Source: DASUFH01 sp036274645
GTDB lineage: Bacteria > Acidobacteriota > Terriglobia > 20CM-2-55-15
DNA length: 10,866 bases
Assembly (NCBI GenBank): GCA_036274645.1
Contig: DASUFH010000372.1
Coordinates: forward strand, 1-10,866
Reading direction: 5' to 3'
Under the pieces are notes generated by a model. That model made no database searches and was not told where the DNA came from. It saw only the letters and a list, made by a program, of their open reading frames with translations. Numbering within the stretch: the stretch's first letter is position 1; each line of letters starts with the position of its first letter. This document shows positions 1-6,904 of this stretch, one piece after another. The position numbers and the translations under genes were made by a program.

Positions 1-1359
1 ATGCGCGCGCTACTTCTGCCAATCGCGTTGACTGCCATTCTGGCGGTTCCCGCGGCTGCCCGCGAGAACACGCCGCCCAAACCCAAACATCTGCAGTATC
101 GCGAAATGACACTGCAGAACGGACTCCATGTGGTGATGCACGAGGATCACTCGACCCCGATCGTGAATGTGCAGGTCTGGTATCACGCCGGCTCGAAGAA
201 CGAAAAGCCGGGCCGCACCGGGTTTGCGCACCTGTTCGAGCACCTGATGTTCAAGGGTTCGGCGCATGTGGCGCCCGAAGAGCACAGCCGCATCATTGCC
301 CGCGCGGGAGGCGTGGACAATGCGTACACGAATACCGATGTGACGGTCTATTGGGAGACTGTTCCAGCCAACTACCTGGAAAAGGTCCTGTGGCTGGAAG
401 CGGACCGGATGCAGTCCCTGAATGTATCGGAGGAAAACTTCCGCCAGGAGCGGGAAGTGGTCAAGGAAGAGCGTCTGACGCGTTACGAGAACCCGCCCTA
501 CGGGGATCTCTACGAAACACTGTACGAGAACGCGTTTCACACGCATCCGTACCACCACATGACCATCGGGTCGATGGCGGACCTGAATGCCGCGTCTATT
601 GCGGAGGTTCGAGATTTCTACAACCTGTTTTACACGCCGAATAACGCCACCCTGGTGATCGCCGGCGACTTCCACACCGACGACGTCATGTCGATGGTCA
701 AAAAGTATTTCGGGGATATTCGCCAGGATATCGTCCGGGTTGACCGCGCGGCGCCGCCGGAACCTCCACAAACCGAGGAACGACGCATAACCAGGGAAAA
801 GGCGGTCCCTCTGCCTGCGTATGTCGCGGGATACCACAGTCCACGGGACGGGGATCCCGACTACTATCCGCTCCAGATACTGTCGTCGATCCTGTCCGAC
901 GGCCGCAGCTCACGCCTGTATCAATCGCTGATCTACGAGAAGAAGCTGGCGGTAGACGCGGGCGCCGACGCGTTGTCGACGGAAGATCCGAACCTGTTTG
1001 TGGTCCAGGTCATCCTGAACCGCGGAGCGTCGCTCGCCGATGTCGAAAAGGCCGTTGACGAAGAACTGACAAGACTGAAAACCGCCCCGGTGACGGACGA
1101 GGAACTGGAAAAGGCCAAAACGGGCGTGCGCGCCCAGTACACGTTCGGCCGCCAGTCTGTGCAGCAGAAGGCGTCGGCTCTGGGTCACGCCGCAGTGATC
1201 CATGACGATCTCGGATCGGTGGACAACGAATACGACCTCTTCATGAAGGTGACTAAGGACGACATCATGCGCGTCGCCAAAAAGTATTTGCGGCCGGAAA
1301 ACCGGACGGTGTTGACTGTCACCCCGGCGGCGCCGCCGCAGCGAGGAGCGAACCAATGA
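1..1359 (+). CDS. Exported M16 family zinc metallopeptidase (catalytic subunit)
   Basis: This 452-residue protein is a pitrilysin/processing-peptidase-like M16 protease that should cleave peptides in the periplasm or cell envelope. A short basic start followed by a hydrophobic stretch (about residues 4-20, ending in Ala-Ala-Ala-Arg) looks like a Sec signal peptide. The inverted zinc motif HxxEH is intact as HLFEH at residues 77-81, within GFAHLFEHLMFKG. A third zinc ligand is expected in the VVKEER stretch at 153-158, about 75 residues downstream, as the family requires. The second half (about 200-440) is the usual paired M16 C-terminal domain. Its stop overlaps the next gene's start (ATGA), so the two are translated together. 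The window begins at this ATG, so promoter and ribosome site are not visible; the signal peptide supports the start. The M16 call is firm; the substrate is unknown. Confidence 0.93.
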   Translation: MRALLLPIALTAILAVPAAARENTPPKPKHLQYREMTLQNGLHVVMHEDHSTPIVNVQVWYHAGSKNEKPGRTGFAHLFEHLMFKGSAHVAPEEHSRIIARAGGVDNAYTNTDVTVYWETVPANYLEKVLWLEADRMQSLNVSEENFRQEREVVKEERLTRYENPPYGDLYETLYENAFHTHPYHHMTIGSMADLNAASIAEVRDFYNLFYTPNNATLVIAGDFHTDDVMSMVKKYFGDIRQDIVRVDRAAPPEPPQTEERRITREKAVPLPAYVAGYHSPRDGDPDYYPLQILSSILSDGRSSRLYQSLIYEKKLAVDAGADALSTEDPNLFVVQVILNRGASLADVEKAVDEELTRLKTAPVTDEELEKAKTGVRAQYTFGRQSVQQKASALGHAAVIHDDLGSVDNEYDLFMKVTKDDIMRVAKKYLRPENRTVLTVTPAAPPQRGANQ

Positions 1360-2792
1360 GACGAATTCGCGCGCTGGCCGTCCTCGCCTGTGTCCTTGGA
1401 GCGAGCCTGTCCTACGCTCAATATCCGGCGCCGCCAGAGCCGCCGCCCCTGCCGAAGGTGGAATTTCCAAAGTATGAAACGCGGGTACTGCCCAACGGAT
1501 TGACCGTATACGCCATCCAGCACAGTGAACAGCCCGTCGTATCGATTCGTCTGCTGATCGCGGCCGGGGCCTCAAGCGACCCGGTCAAGATGCCCGGACT
1601 GGCGGCGTTTACCGCCGGGCTTCTGAATCAGGGAACCGAAACGCGGAACGCCAATCAGATTTCGGAAGCGGTGGATCGGCTCGGCGCATCGCTCGAAGCG
1701 TCCGCCGACATGGAAAGCACAACGATCTCGGGCAGCGCTCTCAAGGAAAACACCACGACGATTCTGGAACTGATGACGGACATCCTGCTCCATCCGAAGT
1801 TTTCGGACGCAGAGATCGCGCGGCGGAAACAACGCGAAATGTCGTCGCTCGAAGCCGATATGGAGGAGCCCGAATACATTGCCAACGCCGTATTCGAACG
1901 CGTCCTCTACGGTTCCCATCCATATGCGCATCCGGTCGAGGGAACACTCCAGTCGATTCCCGCCATCCAGCGGGATGATCTGGTCCGGTTTCACCAGACC
2001 TACTACGCGCCGAACATTTCCGCTCTGGCCATCGTGGGCGACCTGCCGACGGATGAAGCGTTTCACCTGGCCGAACGCTATTTCGGCGCGTGGAAGAAAC
2101 GCGACGTCCCGAAACCCGCGCTGGCTGCGCCACCGAAACCGACTCAGCGAAGAATCGTGATCGTGGACATGCCCGAAACGGTGCAGACCGAAGTTCGGGT
2201 GGGACAGTTGAGCGTTGCGCGCAACGATCCCGACTACTTCCGTCTGCTCGTGACCAATTACGTGCTGGGCGCTTCATCCTCCGGACGATTGCATCGAAAA
2301 CTGCGGGAGGAACGGGGCCTCACCTACGGCGCTTACGCCACGATCGAGCCGCGTACCGGTCCGGGTGTCTTTTACGCCATCACCGACACGCGGACGGAGA
2401 AGACCGCGGAAGCGCTCGGATTAATCGTGGACGAATTCAAGCGTCTTCAAACGACCGAACCCACGGCGGGGGAACTGAAGGACACGAAAACGTTTCTGAT
2501 CGGCAGCTTCCCACTCTCCATCGAATTGCCGAGCAATCTGACCAACCGGTTGATGAGCGTGTTTCTGTACAACCTGGGACCAGACTACCTGAAAACCTAT
2601 CGGGACCGGATCGCCGCGGTCTCGGCGGATGACGTGGAGCGGGTATCCAGGGAGAAGCTGTCGCCGGAAACGTTGACCATCGTGCTGGCAGGAAAGGCGG
2701 AAGCGTTCAAAAAGGATCTCGAGCGCCTGGGCAAAGTCGAAGTGATCCCACTCGAGAAGCTGGATCTCGGATCGCCGACGTTGATGCGGTAG
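1356..2792 (+). CDS. Exported M16 family protein, zinc site lost (probable non-catalytic partner)
   Basis: This 478-residue M16 homologue has an N-terminal signal peptide (basic start, hydrophobic core, ending near SYAQYP at about 18-24) and a proline-rich linker before the first M16 domain. At the position of HxxEH it reads GLAAFTAGLLNQGT, so both histidines and the glutamate are replaced (AxxAG pattern). The fold is otherwise kept, including GRLHRKLREERGLTYGAYA in the C-terminal half, which resembles the Arg/Tyr substrate-binding signature of non-catalytic M16 subunits. The start ATG overlaps the upstream stop by 4 bases and has GAGGAG at 1343-1348, 7 bases upstream. By analogy with mitochondrial processing peptidase and bacterial M16 pairs, it probably forms a heterodimer with the upstream protease. 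Family and lost active site are seen directly; dimerisation is inferred. Confidence 0.92.
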   Translation: MRRIRALAVLACVLGASLSYAQYPAPPEPPPLPKVEFPKYETRVLPNGLTVYAIQHSEQPVVSIRLLIAAGASSDPVKMPGLAAFTAGLLNQGTETRNANQISEAVDRLGASLEASADMESTTISGSALKENTTTILELMTDILLHPKFSDAEIARRKQREMSSLEADMEEPEYIANAVFERVLYGSHPYAHPVEGTLQSIPAIQRDDLVRFHQTYYAPNISALAIVGDLPTDEAFHLAERYFGAWKKRDVPKPALAAPPKPTQRRIVIVDMPETVQTEVRVGQLSVARNDPDYFRLLVTNYVLGASSSGRLHRKLREERGLTYGAYATIEPRTGPGVFYAITDTRTEKTAEALGLIVDEFKRLQTTEPTAGELKDTKTFLIGSFPLSIELPSNLTNRLMSVFLYNLGPDYLKTYRDRIAAVSADDVERVSREKLSPETLTIVLAGKAEAFKKDLERLGKVEVIPLEKLDLGSPTLMR

Positions 2793-2826
2793 GGGAAAAC
2801 GTCCGAAAACGGGGAGCCCCCCTTCC

Positions 2827-2904
2827 CCGGTTGTCCATTGTCCATTGCCTGTTGTCGATTGTCCGATGATCTTCTTTCATAGGCAATGGACAATGGACAA
2901 CCGG
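2827..2904. repeat. Heptamer-based perfect inverted repeat in convergent gap
   Basis: Two perfect 24-base arms (2827-2850 and 2881-2904) flank a 30-base middle. The arms are built from a tandem 7-mer: TTGTCCA occurs twice in the left arm (2831-2844) and TGGACAA twice in the right arm (2887-2900). The heptamer register continues into the middle as the degraded units TTGCCTG, TTGTCGA and TTGTCCG (2845-2865). It sits between the convergent ends of the M16 pair and the HNH gene. RNA from either strand would fold into a long hairpin, so it may end or protect both transcripts. It resembles the short tandem heptamer repeats known from some bacterial intergenic regions; the function is unknown. Confidence 0.85.
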
Positions 2905-2909
2905 CGGGA

Positions 2910-2926
2910 AAGGGGTCTATCCCCTT
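2910..2926. terminator. Small hairpin AAGGGG-TCTAT-CCCCTT, possible terminator
   Basis: A perfect 6-bp stem with a 5-base loop lies 9 bases past the HNH stop codon. On the minus strand it is followed by TCCCG rather than a T run, so it is not a textbook intrinsic terminator. It could instead be a REP-like palindrome or act together with the larger inverted repeat beside it. Confidence 0.3.
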
Positions 2927-2934
2927 GTTAGCCC

Positions 2935-3462
2935 TTAAACATCGAGTTCGATGTTCCAGTACAGGTAGTCCCGCCAGCTTTCCGGCGGGGCTTTGATCCG
3001 GAACGTGACGTGGAACGCCGGGAGCCAGTGCGGCTCGGTGGGCTGCCGGATCAATTTCATACCGGCCTCGTCCGGAGTACGACCGCCCTTCTTGTGGTTG
3101 CAGCGGAAGCATGCCGCCACGATATTGTTCCATCGCTTGAGGCCGCCCCGCGCCACCGGGACCACGTGATCGAACGTCAGATCTTCCGAGGGGAATTTCT
3201 TCCCGCAGTACTGACACGTGTAATCGTCGCGCGCGTAGATGTTCGCGCGAGAAAACTTGACCTTGTTCCGGTTTTTTACCCGGACATATTTGAGCAAGCG
3301 GATGATCGACGGCAGCTTGATCGAAAACGTGATGGCGTGAATTTCGTGGTCGTACTCGTCGATGACCTCGACTTTGCCCGCAAAAAGCAGCGTCAACGCC
3401 TTCTTCCACGAGATGATCCGCATCGGCTCGTAGGATGCGTTGAGCATCAGAGTTGCGTGCAT
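2935..3462 (-). CDS. Stand-alone HNH endonuclease domain protein
   Basis: This 175-residue protein has a conserved N-terminal part (LMLNASYEPMRIISWKKAL, residues 5-23) followed by an HNH nuclease domain. CxxC at 83-86 and CxxC at 118-121 should bind a structural zinc. The catalytic block is FDHVVPVARGG (Asp98, His99) with Asn112/Asn113 and Asn122-His123. It belongs to a widespread family of small chromosomal HNH proteins that are not tied to restriction-modification, and no methyltransferase or toxin-immunity partner lies nearby. I chose the ATG at 3462 (MHATLMLN) because conservation begins there. An upstream TTG at 3501 would add 13 residues, but that TTG lies inside a TTGACA that looks more like a promoter element. 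The nuclease fold is well supported; target and role are unknown. Confidence 0.9.
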   Translation of the reverse strand: MHATLMLNASYEPMRIISWKKALTLLFAGKVEVIDEYDHEIHAITFSIKLPSIIRLLKYVRVKNRNKVKFSRANIYARDDYTCQYCGKKFPSEDLTFDHVVPVARGGLKRWNNIVAACFRCNHKKGGRTPDEAGMKLIRQPTEPHWLPAFHVTFRIKAPPESWRDYLYWNIELDV

Positions 3463-3471
3463 ACTTTGCCT

Positions 3472-3501
3472 ATATTTCAGAGTCTGCGGCGAATTTGTCA
3501 A
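3472..3501 (-). promoter_or_regulatory. Possible promoter for the HNH gene (short or no leader)
   Basis: On the minus strand a perfect TTGACA (3501-3496) is followed, after 18 bases, by AAATAT (3477-3472), a weak -10 match. The ATG at 3462 begins 9 bases later, so a transcript from here would be nearly leaderless. Only a poor Shine-Dalgarno-like AGG precedes the ATG, which fits that idea. This is pattern matching only. Confidence 0.3.
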
Positions 3502-3626
3502 GAACTTCGCGCGTTTTCACGGAATGTTCTCAACCGGGAGCCGCGGCCCGCCCTATTCGCCAGGCGTCTACCCCAAACATGTCATTGGTTTCGACGTCTG
3601 CCTTGAAGATTAGTCCTGCGCGCCTG

Positions 3627-3659
3627 GGGGCGGTCATAGACCGCCCCTACAGGCAGATA
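3627..3659 (-). repeat. REP-like palindrome, copy 1 (downstream of htpX)
   Basis: A 9-bp perfect stem GGGGCGGTC/GACCGCCCC with a 3-base loop spans 3627-3647. On the minus strand it is preceded by a TCTGCCTGTA tail. The same core and tail recur at 9031-9061, 9110-9141 and, in half form, 10525-10552, so this is a dispersed family. It starts about 17-30 bases after the htpX stop, where the RNA hairpin could stop transcription or block 3' decay. Confidence 0.75.
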
Positions 3660-3675
3660 GAAACCAAAACGAATC

Positions 3676-4533
3676 TCAGGAAACCCGGCGGCCGTAGGCC
3701 ATGGCTTCGAGGCGCGCGATGCGTTCTTCGAGTGGGGGATGCGTTGAAAACAGGCTCATGAGGCCGCCCCCGCGCAAGGGGTTGACGATGAACATGTGCG
3801 CGGTGGCGGGATTGGCATCCATGGGAACCCGTTTCGCCCCCATCTCCAGTTTCCGGAGCGCATTGGCCAGCCAGATCGGATTGCCGCAGGCCCGGGCGCC
3901 TGAGGCGTCGGCTTCGTATTCCCGCGAGCGGGATATCGCCATCTGGATCAACCCGGCCGCGATCGGCGCCAGGATCGCCATGGCCAGCAGAGCGATCGGG
4001 CTTCCCCCGTCCCGGTCATCGCGCCGGCCGCCACCGAAGATCGCGGCAAACCGGGCCATATACGCCAGCATGCTGATTGCGCCGGCGAGGGCTGCGGCGA
4101 TCGTGCCGATCAGGATGTCGCGGTTGCCCACGTGCGACAACTCATGCGCCATGACGCCCGTCAGTTCTTCGCGGCTCAACGCCCTCAGGATTCCTTCTGT
4201 CGCGGCAACCGCAGCATGTTGGGGATTCCGTCCGGTGGCAAACGCATTCAGTCCGTCCGAGGGAATGATATAGACGCGCGGCATGGGCATGTTCAGACTG
4301 ACGGCCAGGTTATGGGTCACGCCATAGAGCACCGGGGCCTCGGCTTCAGTGACCTCCCGCGCGCCGTACATCTTCAAAACGATCTTGTCGCTGAACCAGT
4401 AGCTGAACAGGTTCGTAGCGGTGGCAAACACCAGGGCGATCAGCATGCCGTTCCTTCCCCCGATGATGCCTCCGACAAAAACCAGCATCACGGTCAGCAC
4501 TACCATCAACGCCACGGTCTTTACAGTGTTCAT
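3676..4533 (-). CDS. htpX: Membrane-bound M48 zinc metalloprotease HtpX
   Basis: This 285-residue protein matches HtpX, an inner-membrane protease that degrades misfolded membrane proteins with its catalytic domain facing the cytoplasm. Two hydrophobic segments come first (about 6-24 and 29-47). The zinc motif HELSH lies at residues 130-134, and the third ligand is Glu205 in SREYEADASGA. Further hydrophobic stretches follow the zinc motif at about 140-160 and 180-200. The length is typical (E. coli about 293). The start at 4533 (MNTVK) is chosen over an in-frame start 24 bases upstream because GAGGAGAG lies just before it. It follows glcF after 24 bases on the same strand and is probably the last gene of that operon. 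A REP-like hairpin lies just past its stop. The call is firm; the link to glycolate oxidase is positional only. Confidence 0.94.
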   Translation of the reverse strand: MNTVKTVALMVVLTVMLVFVGGIIGGRNGMLIALVFATATNLFSYWFSDKIVLKMYGAREVTEAEAPVLYGVTHNLAVSLNMPMPRVYIIPSDGLNAFATGRNPQHAAVAATEGILRALSREELTGVMAHELSHVGNRDILIGTIAAALAGAISMLAYMARFAAIFGGGRRDDRDGGSPIALLAMAILAPIAAGLIQMAISRSREYEADASGARACGNPIWLANALRKLEMGAKRVPMDANPATAHMFIVNPLRGGGLMSLFSTHPPLEERIARLEAMAYGRRVS

Positions 4534-4536
4534 TGT

Positions 4537-4544
4537 CTCTCCTC
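4537..4544 (-). promoter_or_regulatory. Strong ribosome binding site of htpX
   Basis: GAGGAGAG on the minus strand ends 3 bases before the ATG at 4533; its AGGAG core is 5 bases away. It decides the htpX start in favour of 4533 rather than 4557, and suggests independent re-initiation after the glcF stop. Confidence 0.75.
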
Positions 4545-4557
4545 GTCCGTCGGCCAA

Positions 4558-5805
4558 TTATAGGGCGCCGGCCAGCAGCTCCACCGGATGGACCACCTCC
4601 AGCGGAAACCCGGCGCGTTGGGCCCCATAACGCAACTGGAACATACAGCCGGGGTTACCGGTTGCGAGAACCTCGACCCGGGCTGCGCGGATCTTTTCCA
4701 TCTTGGCGTCCAGAATCTGCATCGACAGCGCGTTCTGGGTGATGTTGTAGACGCCGGCGCTCCCGCAGCACTGGTCCGCCCCCTCGATTTCGACGAACTC
4801 GATGCCGGGAATGGCCGCAAGGAGCGATCGAGGTTCTCTTCCAACCCGCTGACCATGAATCAGATGACATGGGTCGTCATACCCTACGCGGCGAGGGAGC
4901 GGCCGACGGAGCCGTTCCCGGATCCGCGTTCCTGCCAGAAACTCCGAAATATCTTTAACCTTGGACGAAAAAACCGCGCCGTCGTTGAGCAGATGCCGGT
5001 ACTCCTTCAGCATGGCGCCGCACCCGGCGGCATTGATGATGATGGCCTCGACGTCCGCTCCCGCGAACGCGGCTATGTTAGACGCGGCCATCCCTTCGGC
5101 GGTATCCCGCAGGCCCGCATGATTGGCCAGAGCTCCGCAGCAGATCTGACCGGACGGGACAACCACGTCATAGCCGGCGGCCTGGAGCAGCCGGACCGAC
5201 GCGCGATTGACCCCGCCCAGCATGGAGTTCATGACGCAACCGGTAAAGAACGCAACCGTTCCCACCCGTTCGCCTTCCGCCCGATGCACACTGCCCGGAG
5301 CAACCCCATCGGCGCTTTCAACCCTGGGCGTCAGGGCCTCTGCCGCCGCAAACGACGGCGCGATACCTCTGAGCAACCGCTGTCCGACCCCAGACCGCGC
5401 CAGCGACTGCGCTCCCGACCACTGGTAAAAGGCCAGAAGCCGCGCGGCCAGATGAAAACGGCGTGGGCTTGGGAAAACGTGATTCAGGACCAGCCGCGCG
5501 ACCCACGACGCCCCGCGCCCCCGCACGATGACCGCGCGCATGTCTTCCATCATGCGTCCGAACTGCACACCCGACGGGCAGGCGGTTTCGCATGCGCGGC
5601 AATCGAGACACCGGAACATGTGCTCGGAAAACGAATCGGTGATCTCGGCGCGACCTTCATCGAAAGCCCGCATCAGGTAGATACGGCCCCGCGGGGAGTC
5701 CATTTCACTGCCGAGCGTGCGATAGGTCGGGCACGAGGTCAGACACAGACCGCAATGGACGCAATCCAGATACAGTTTTTGCCCGTTCCCGCCGCTACTC
5801 TCCAT
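4558..5805 (-). CDS. glcF: Glycolate oxidase iron-sulfur subunit GlcF
   Basis: This 415-residue protein is the electron-transfer subunit of glycolate oxidase (E. coli GlcF about 407). Two 4Fe-4S ferredoxin motifs of the CxxCxxCxxxCP type sit at Cys15/18/21/25 and Cys66/69/72/76. Two CCG-type domains follow: GCV at 189-191 with CCG at 222-224, and DDPCH at 310-314 with CCG at 346-348. These motifs typify the GlcF/heterodisulfide-reductase-D-like family and bind further cofactor. It should take electrons from the GlcD/GlcE flavoproteins and pass them to the membrane quinone pool. The start ATG overlaps the end of glcE by 11 bases and has GGGGGAGG (5813-5820) 7 bases upstream. LutA-type lactate oxidase is an alternative, but the adjacent glcD and glcE make GlcF the better call. 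Confidence 0.93.
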   Translation of the reverse strand: MESSGGNGQKLYLDCVHCGLCLTSCPTYRTLGSEMDSPRGRIYLMRAFDEGRAEITDSFSEHMFRCLDCRACETACPSGVQFGRMMEDMRAVIVRGRGASWVARLVLNHVFPSPRRFHLAARLLAFYQWSGAQSLARSGVGQRLLRGIAPSFAAAEALTPRVESADGVAPGSVHRAEGERVGTVAFFTGCVMNSMLGGVNRASVRLLQAAGYDVVVPSGQICCGALANHAGLRDTAEGMAASNIAAFAGADVEAIIINAAGCGAMLKEYRHLLNDGAVFSSKVKDISEFLAGTRIRERLRRPLPRRVGYDDPCHLIHGQRVGREPRSLLAAIPGIEFVEIEGADQCCGSAGVYNITQNALSMQILDAKMEKIRAARVEVLATGNPGCMFQLRYGAQRAGFPLEVVHPVELLAGAL

Positions 5806-6904
5806 CGATATGCCTCCCCCGATTCAAACGGCCGGCCGGATCGAATGCGCGCTTCAGATCTTTCATGATCCGCAGCTCGACGCCGGCCACCCCGAACGCC
5901 GGAAGTTCCCGCCGCATCTCGCGCGGAGCCTTCTCGACGATAACGGGAAACTTCCCGCGCAGGCGGCGCACGTCTTCCGGCGACGAGACGGCCACGAGCG
6001 CAATACCGTTGGCCGCGTGCACAATCCACGCCGCCGGCGCCGCGAAGTCCAGAATCTCGCCGATCGCCGACGGCGCTGCGACCACGCGCGCCACGATCGG
6101 GCCCATACCGTGGTAGTGGCTCCGCAACTGCTCCCATACCGCCGGCTCCGAGTCGCCTTCACTGACACGCCACTCCGCCGGGGGCAGATTCCGGATCTGC
6201 CAGTCGACGGCCTGCGCATCGTCGCCAAACCGAACCCAGACTGCCGGCGGCGCCCCCGTAACCTCACAGGCCACGGGCTCGAAAGCGCCCTGCCGGAGCG
6301 CGTTTACGATGGCGAGCGCGTCGTCGAGTCGATCAAAACGCGCCACGGCCGTGGCGGTCTTCTGATAGCGCGCGCGAACCTTCAGGCTCACTTCAACGAC
6401 GATCGCCAGCGATCCCAGCGATCCGGTGTAGAGCTTCGCCAGATCGTATCCCGTCACGTTCTTGACTACGCGGCCGCCGGTCTTCGAAATCCGGCCATCG
6501 GCGTGGACCACGCGCATACCGATGATCCAGTCGCGCAGGGTTCCCACCGCGCGAAATGGGCCCTGCGCATTGGTGGCGGCAAGGCCGCCGATCGTGGCGT
6601 CCGGTCCGCTCCAGGGATCGAGCGGCAGGGTCTGGTTCCTGGCCTCCAGTTCCTTCAGGAGATGGCCAAGCTTCACGCCGGCTTCAACGTGGACCGTGAG
6701 ATCCGCCGGATTGTAGGCGGTAATCCGGTCGAGACCGCCGAGGTCGACCGCGCAATCCGCGCTCTGGAGGGGATTGCCGAATTCCAGGTTCGTGCCGGCG
6801 CCGACGGGAACCAGCGAATCGCTTCCGGAACGCGTCAGATCCGCAAGCTCCTCGACGCTCTGCGGACGGAGGACGCGGCCGGCGGCAATGCCGTCGATGA
6901 TCAT
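5795..6904 (-). CDS. glcE: Glycolate oxidase FAD-binding subunit GlcE
   Basis: This 369-residue flavoprotein is the second FAD-binding subunit of glycolate oxidase (E. coli GlcE about 350). The FAD-binding domain, of the vanillyl-alcohol-oxidase type, fills the first half: VGAGTNLEFG at 34-43, the region around DPWSGPDATIGGLAATNAQGP at about 96-116, and GGRVVKNVTGYDLAKLY near 142-158. The protein ends with the family's FDPAGRLNRGRH motif. GlcE is shorter than GlcD and carries a reduced C-terminal domain, as here. Its ATG overlaps the glcD stop in an ATGA, and its own stop lies inside the glcF start region, so all three subunits are translationally coupled. GlcE is required for activity in E. 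coli, although GlcD is thought to bind substrate. The trio makes this assignment secure. Confidence 0.93.
   Translation of the reverse strand: MIIDGIAAGRVLRPQSVEELADLTRSGSDSLVPVGAGTNLEFGNPLQSADCAVDLGGLDRITAYNPADLTVHVEAGVKLGHLLKELEARNQTLPLDPWSGPDATIGGLAATNAQGPFRAVGTLRDWIIGMRVVHADGRISKTGGRVVKNVTGYDLAKLYTGSLGSLAIVVEVSLKVRARYQKTATAVARFDRLDDALAIVNALRQGAFEPVACEVTGAPPAVWVRFGDDAQAVDWQIRNLPPAEWRVSEGDSEPAVWEQLRSHYHGMGPIVARVVAAPSAIGEILDFAAPAAWIVHAANGIALVAVSSPEDVRRLRGKFPVIVEKAPREMRRELPAFGVAGVELRIMKDLKRAFDPAGRLNRGRHIDGE

Noticed and set aside
10..837. Minus-strand open frame of 275 codons opposite the first M16 gene
   Set aside because: It is a mirror of a conserved coding frame with low-complexity Arg/Val/His-rich translation and no family resemblance.
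3463..3501. TTG start at 3501 for the HNH protein
   Set aside because: Family conservation begins at the ATG at 3462, and the TTG is part of a TTGACA that fits a promoter element better.
2827..3659. CRISPR array or mobile element around the HNH gene
   Set aside because: The repeats are palindromic, unevenly spaced and of different families. No cas gene, intron structure or spacer-like pattern is present.
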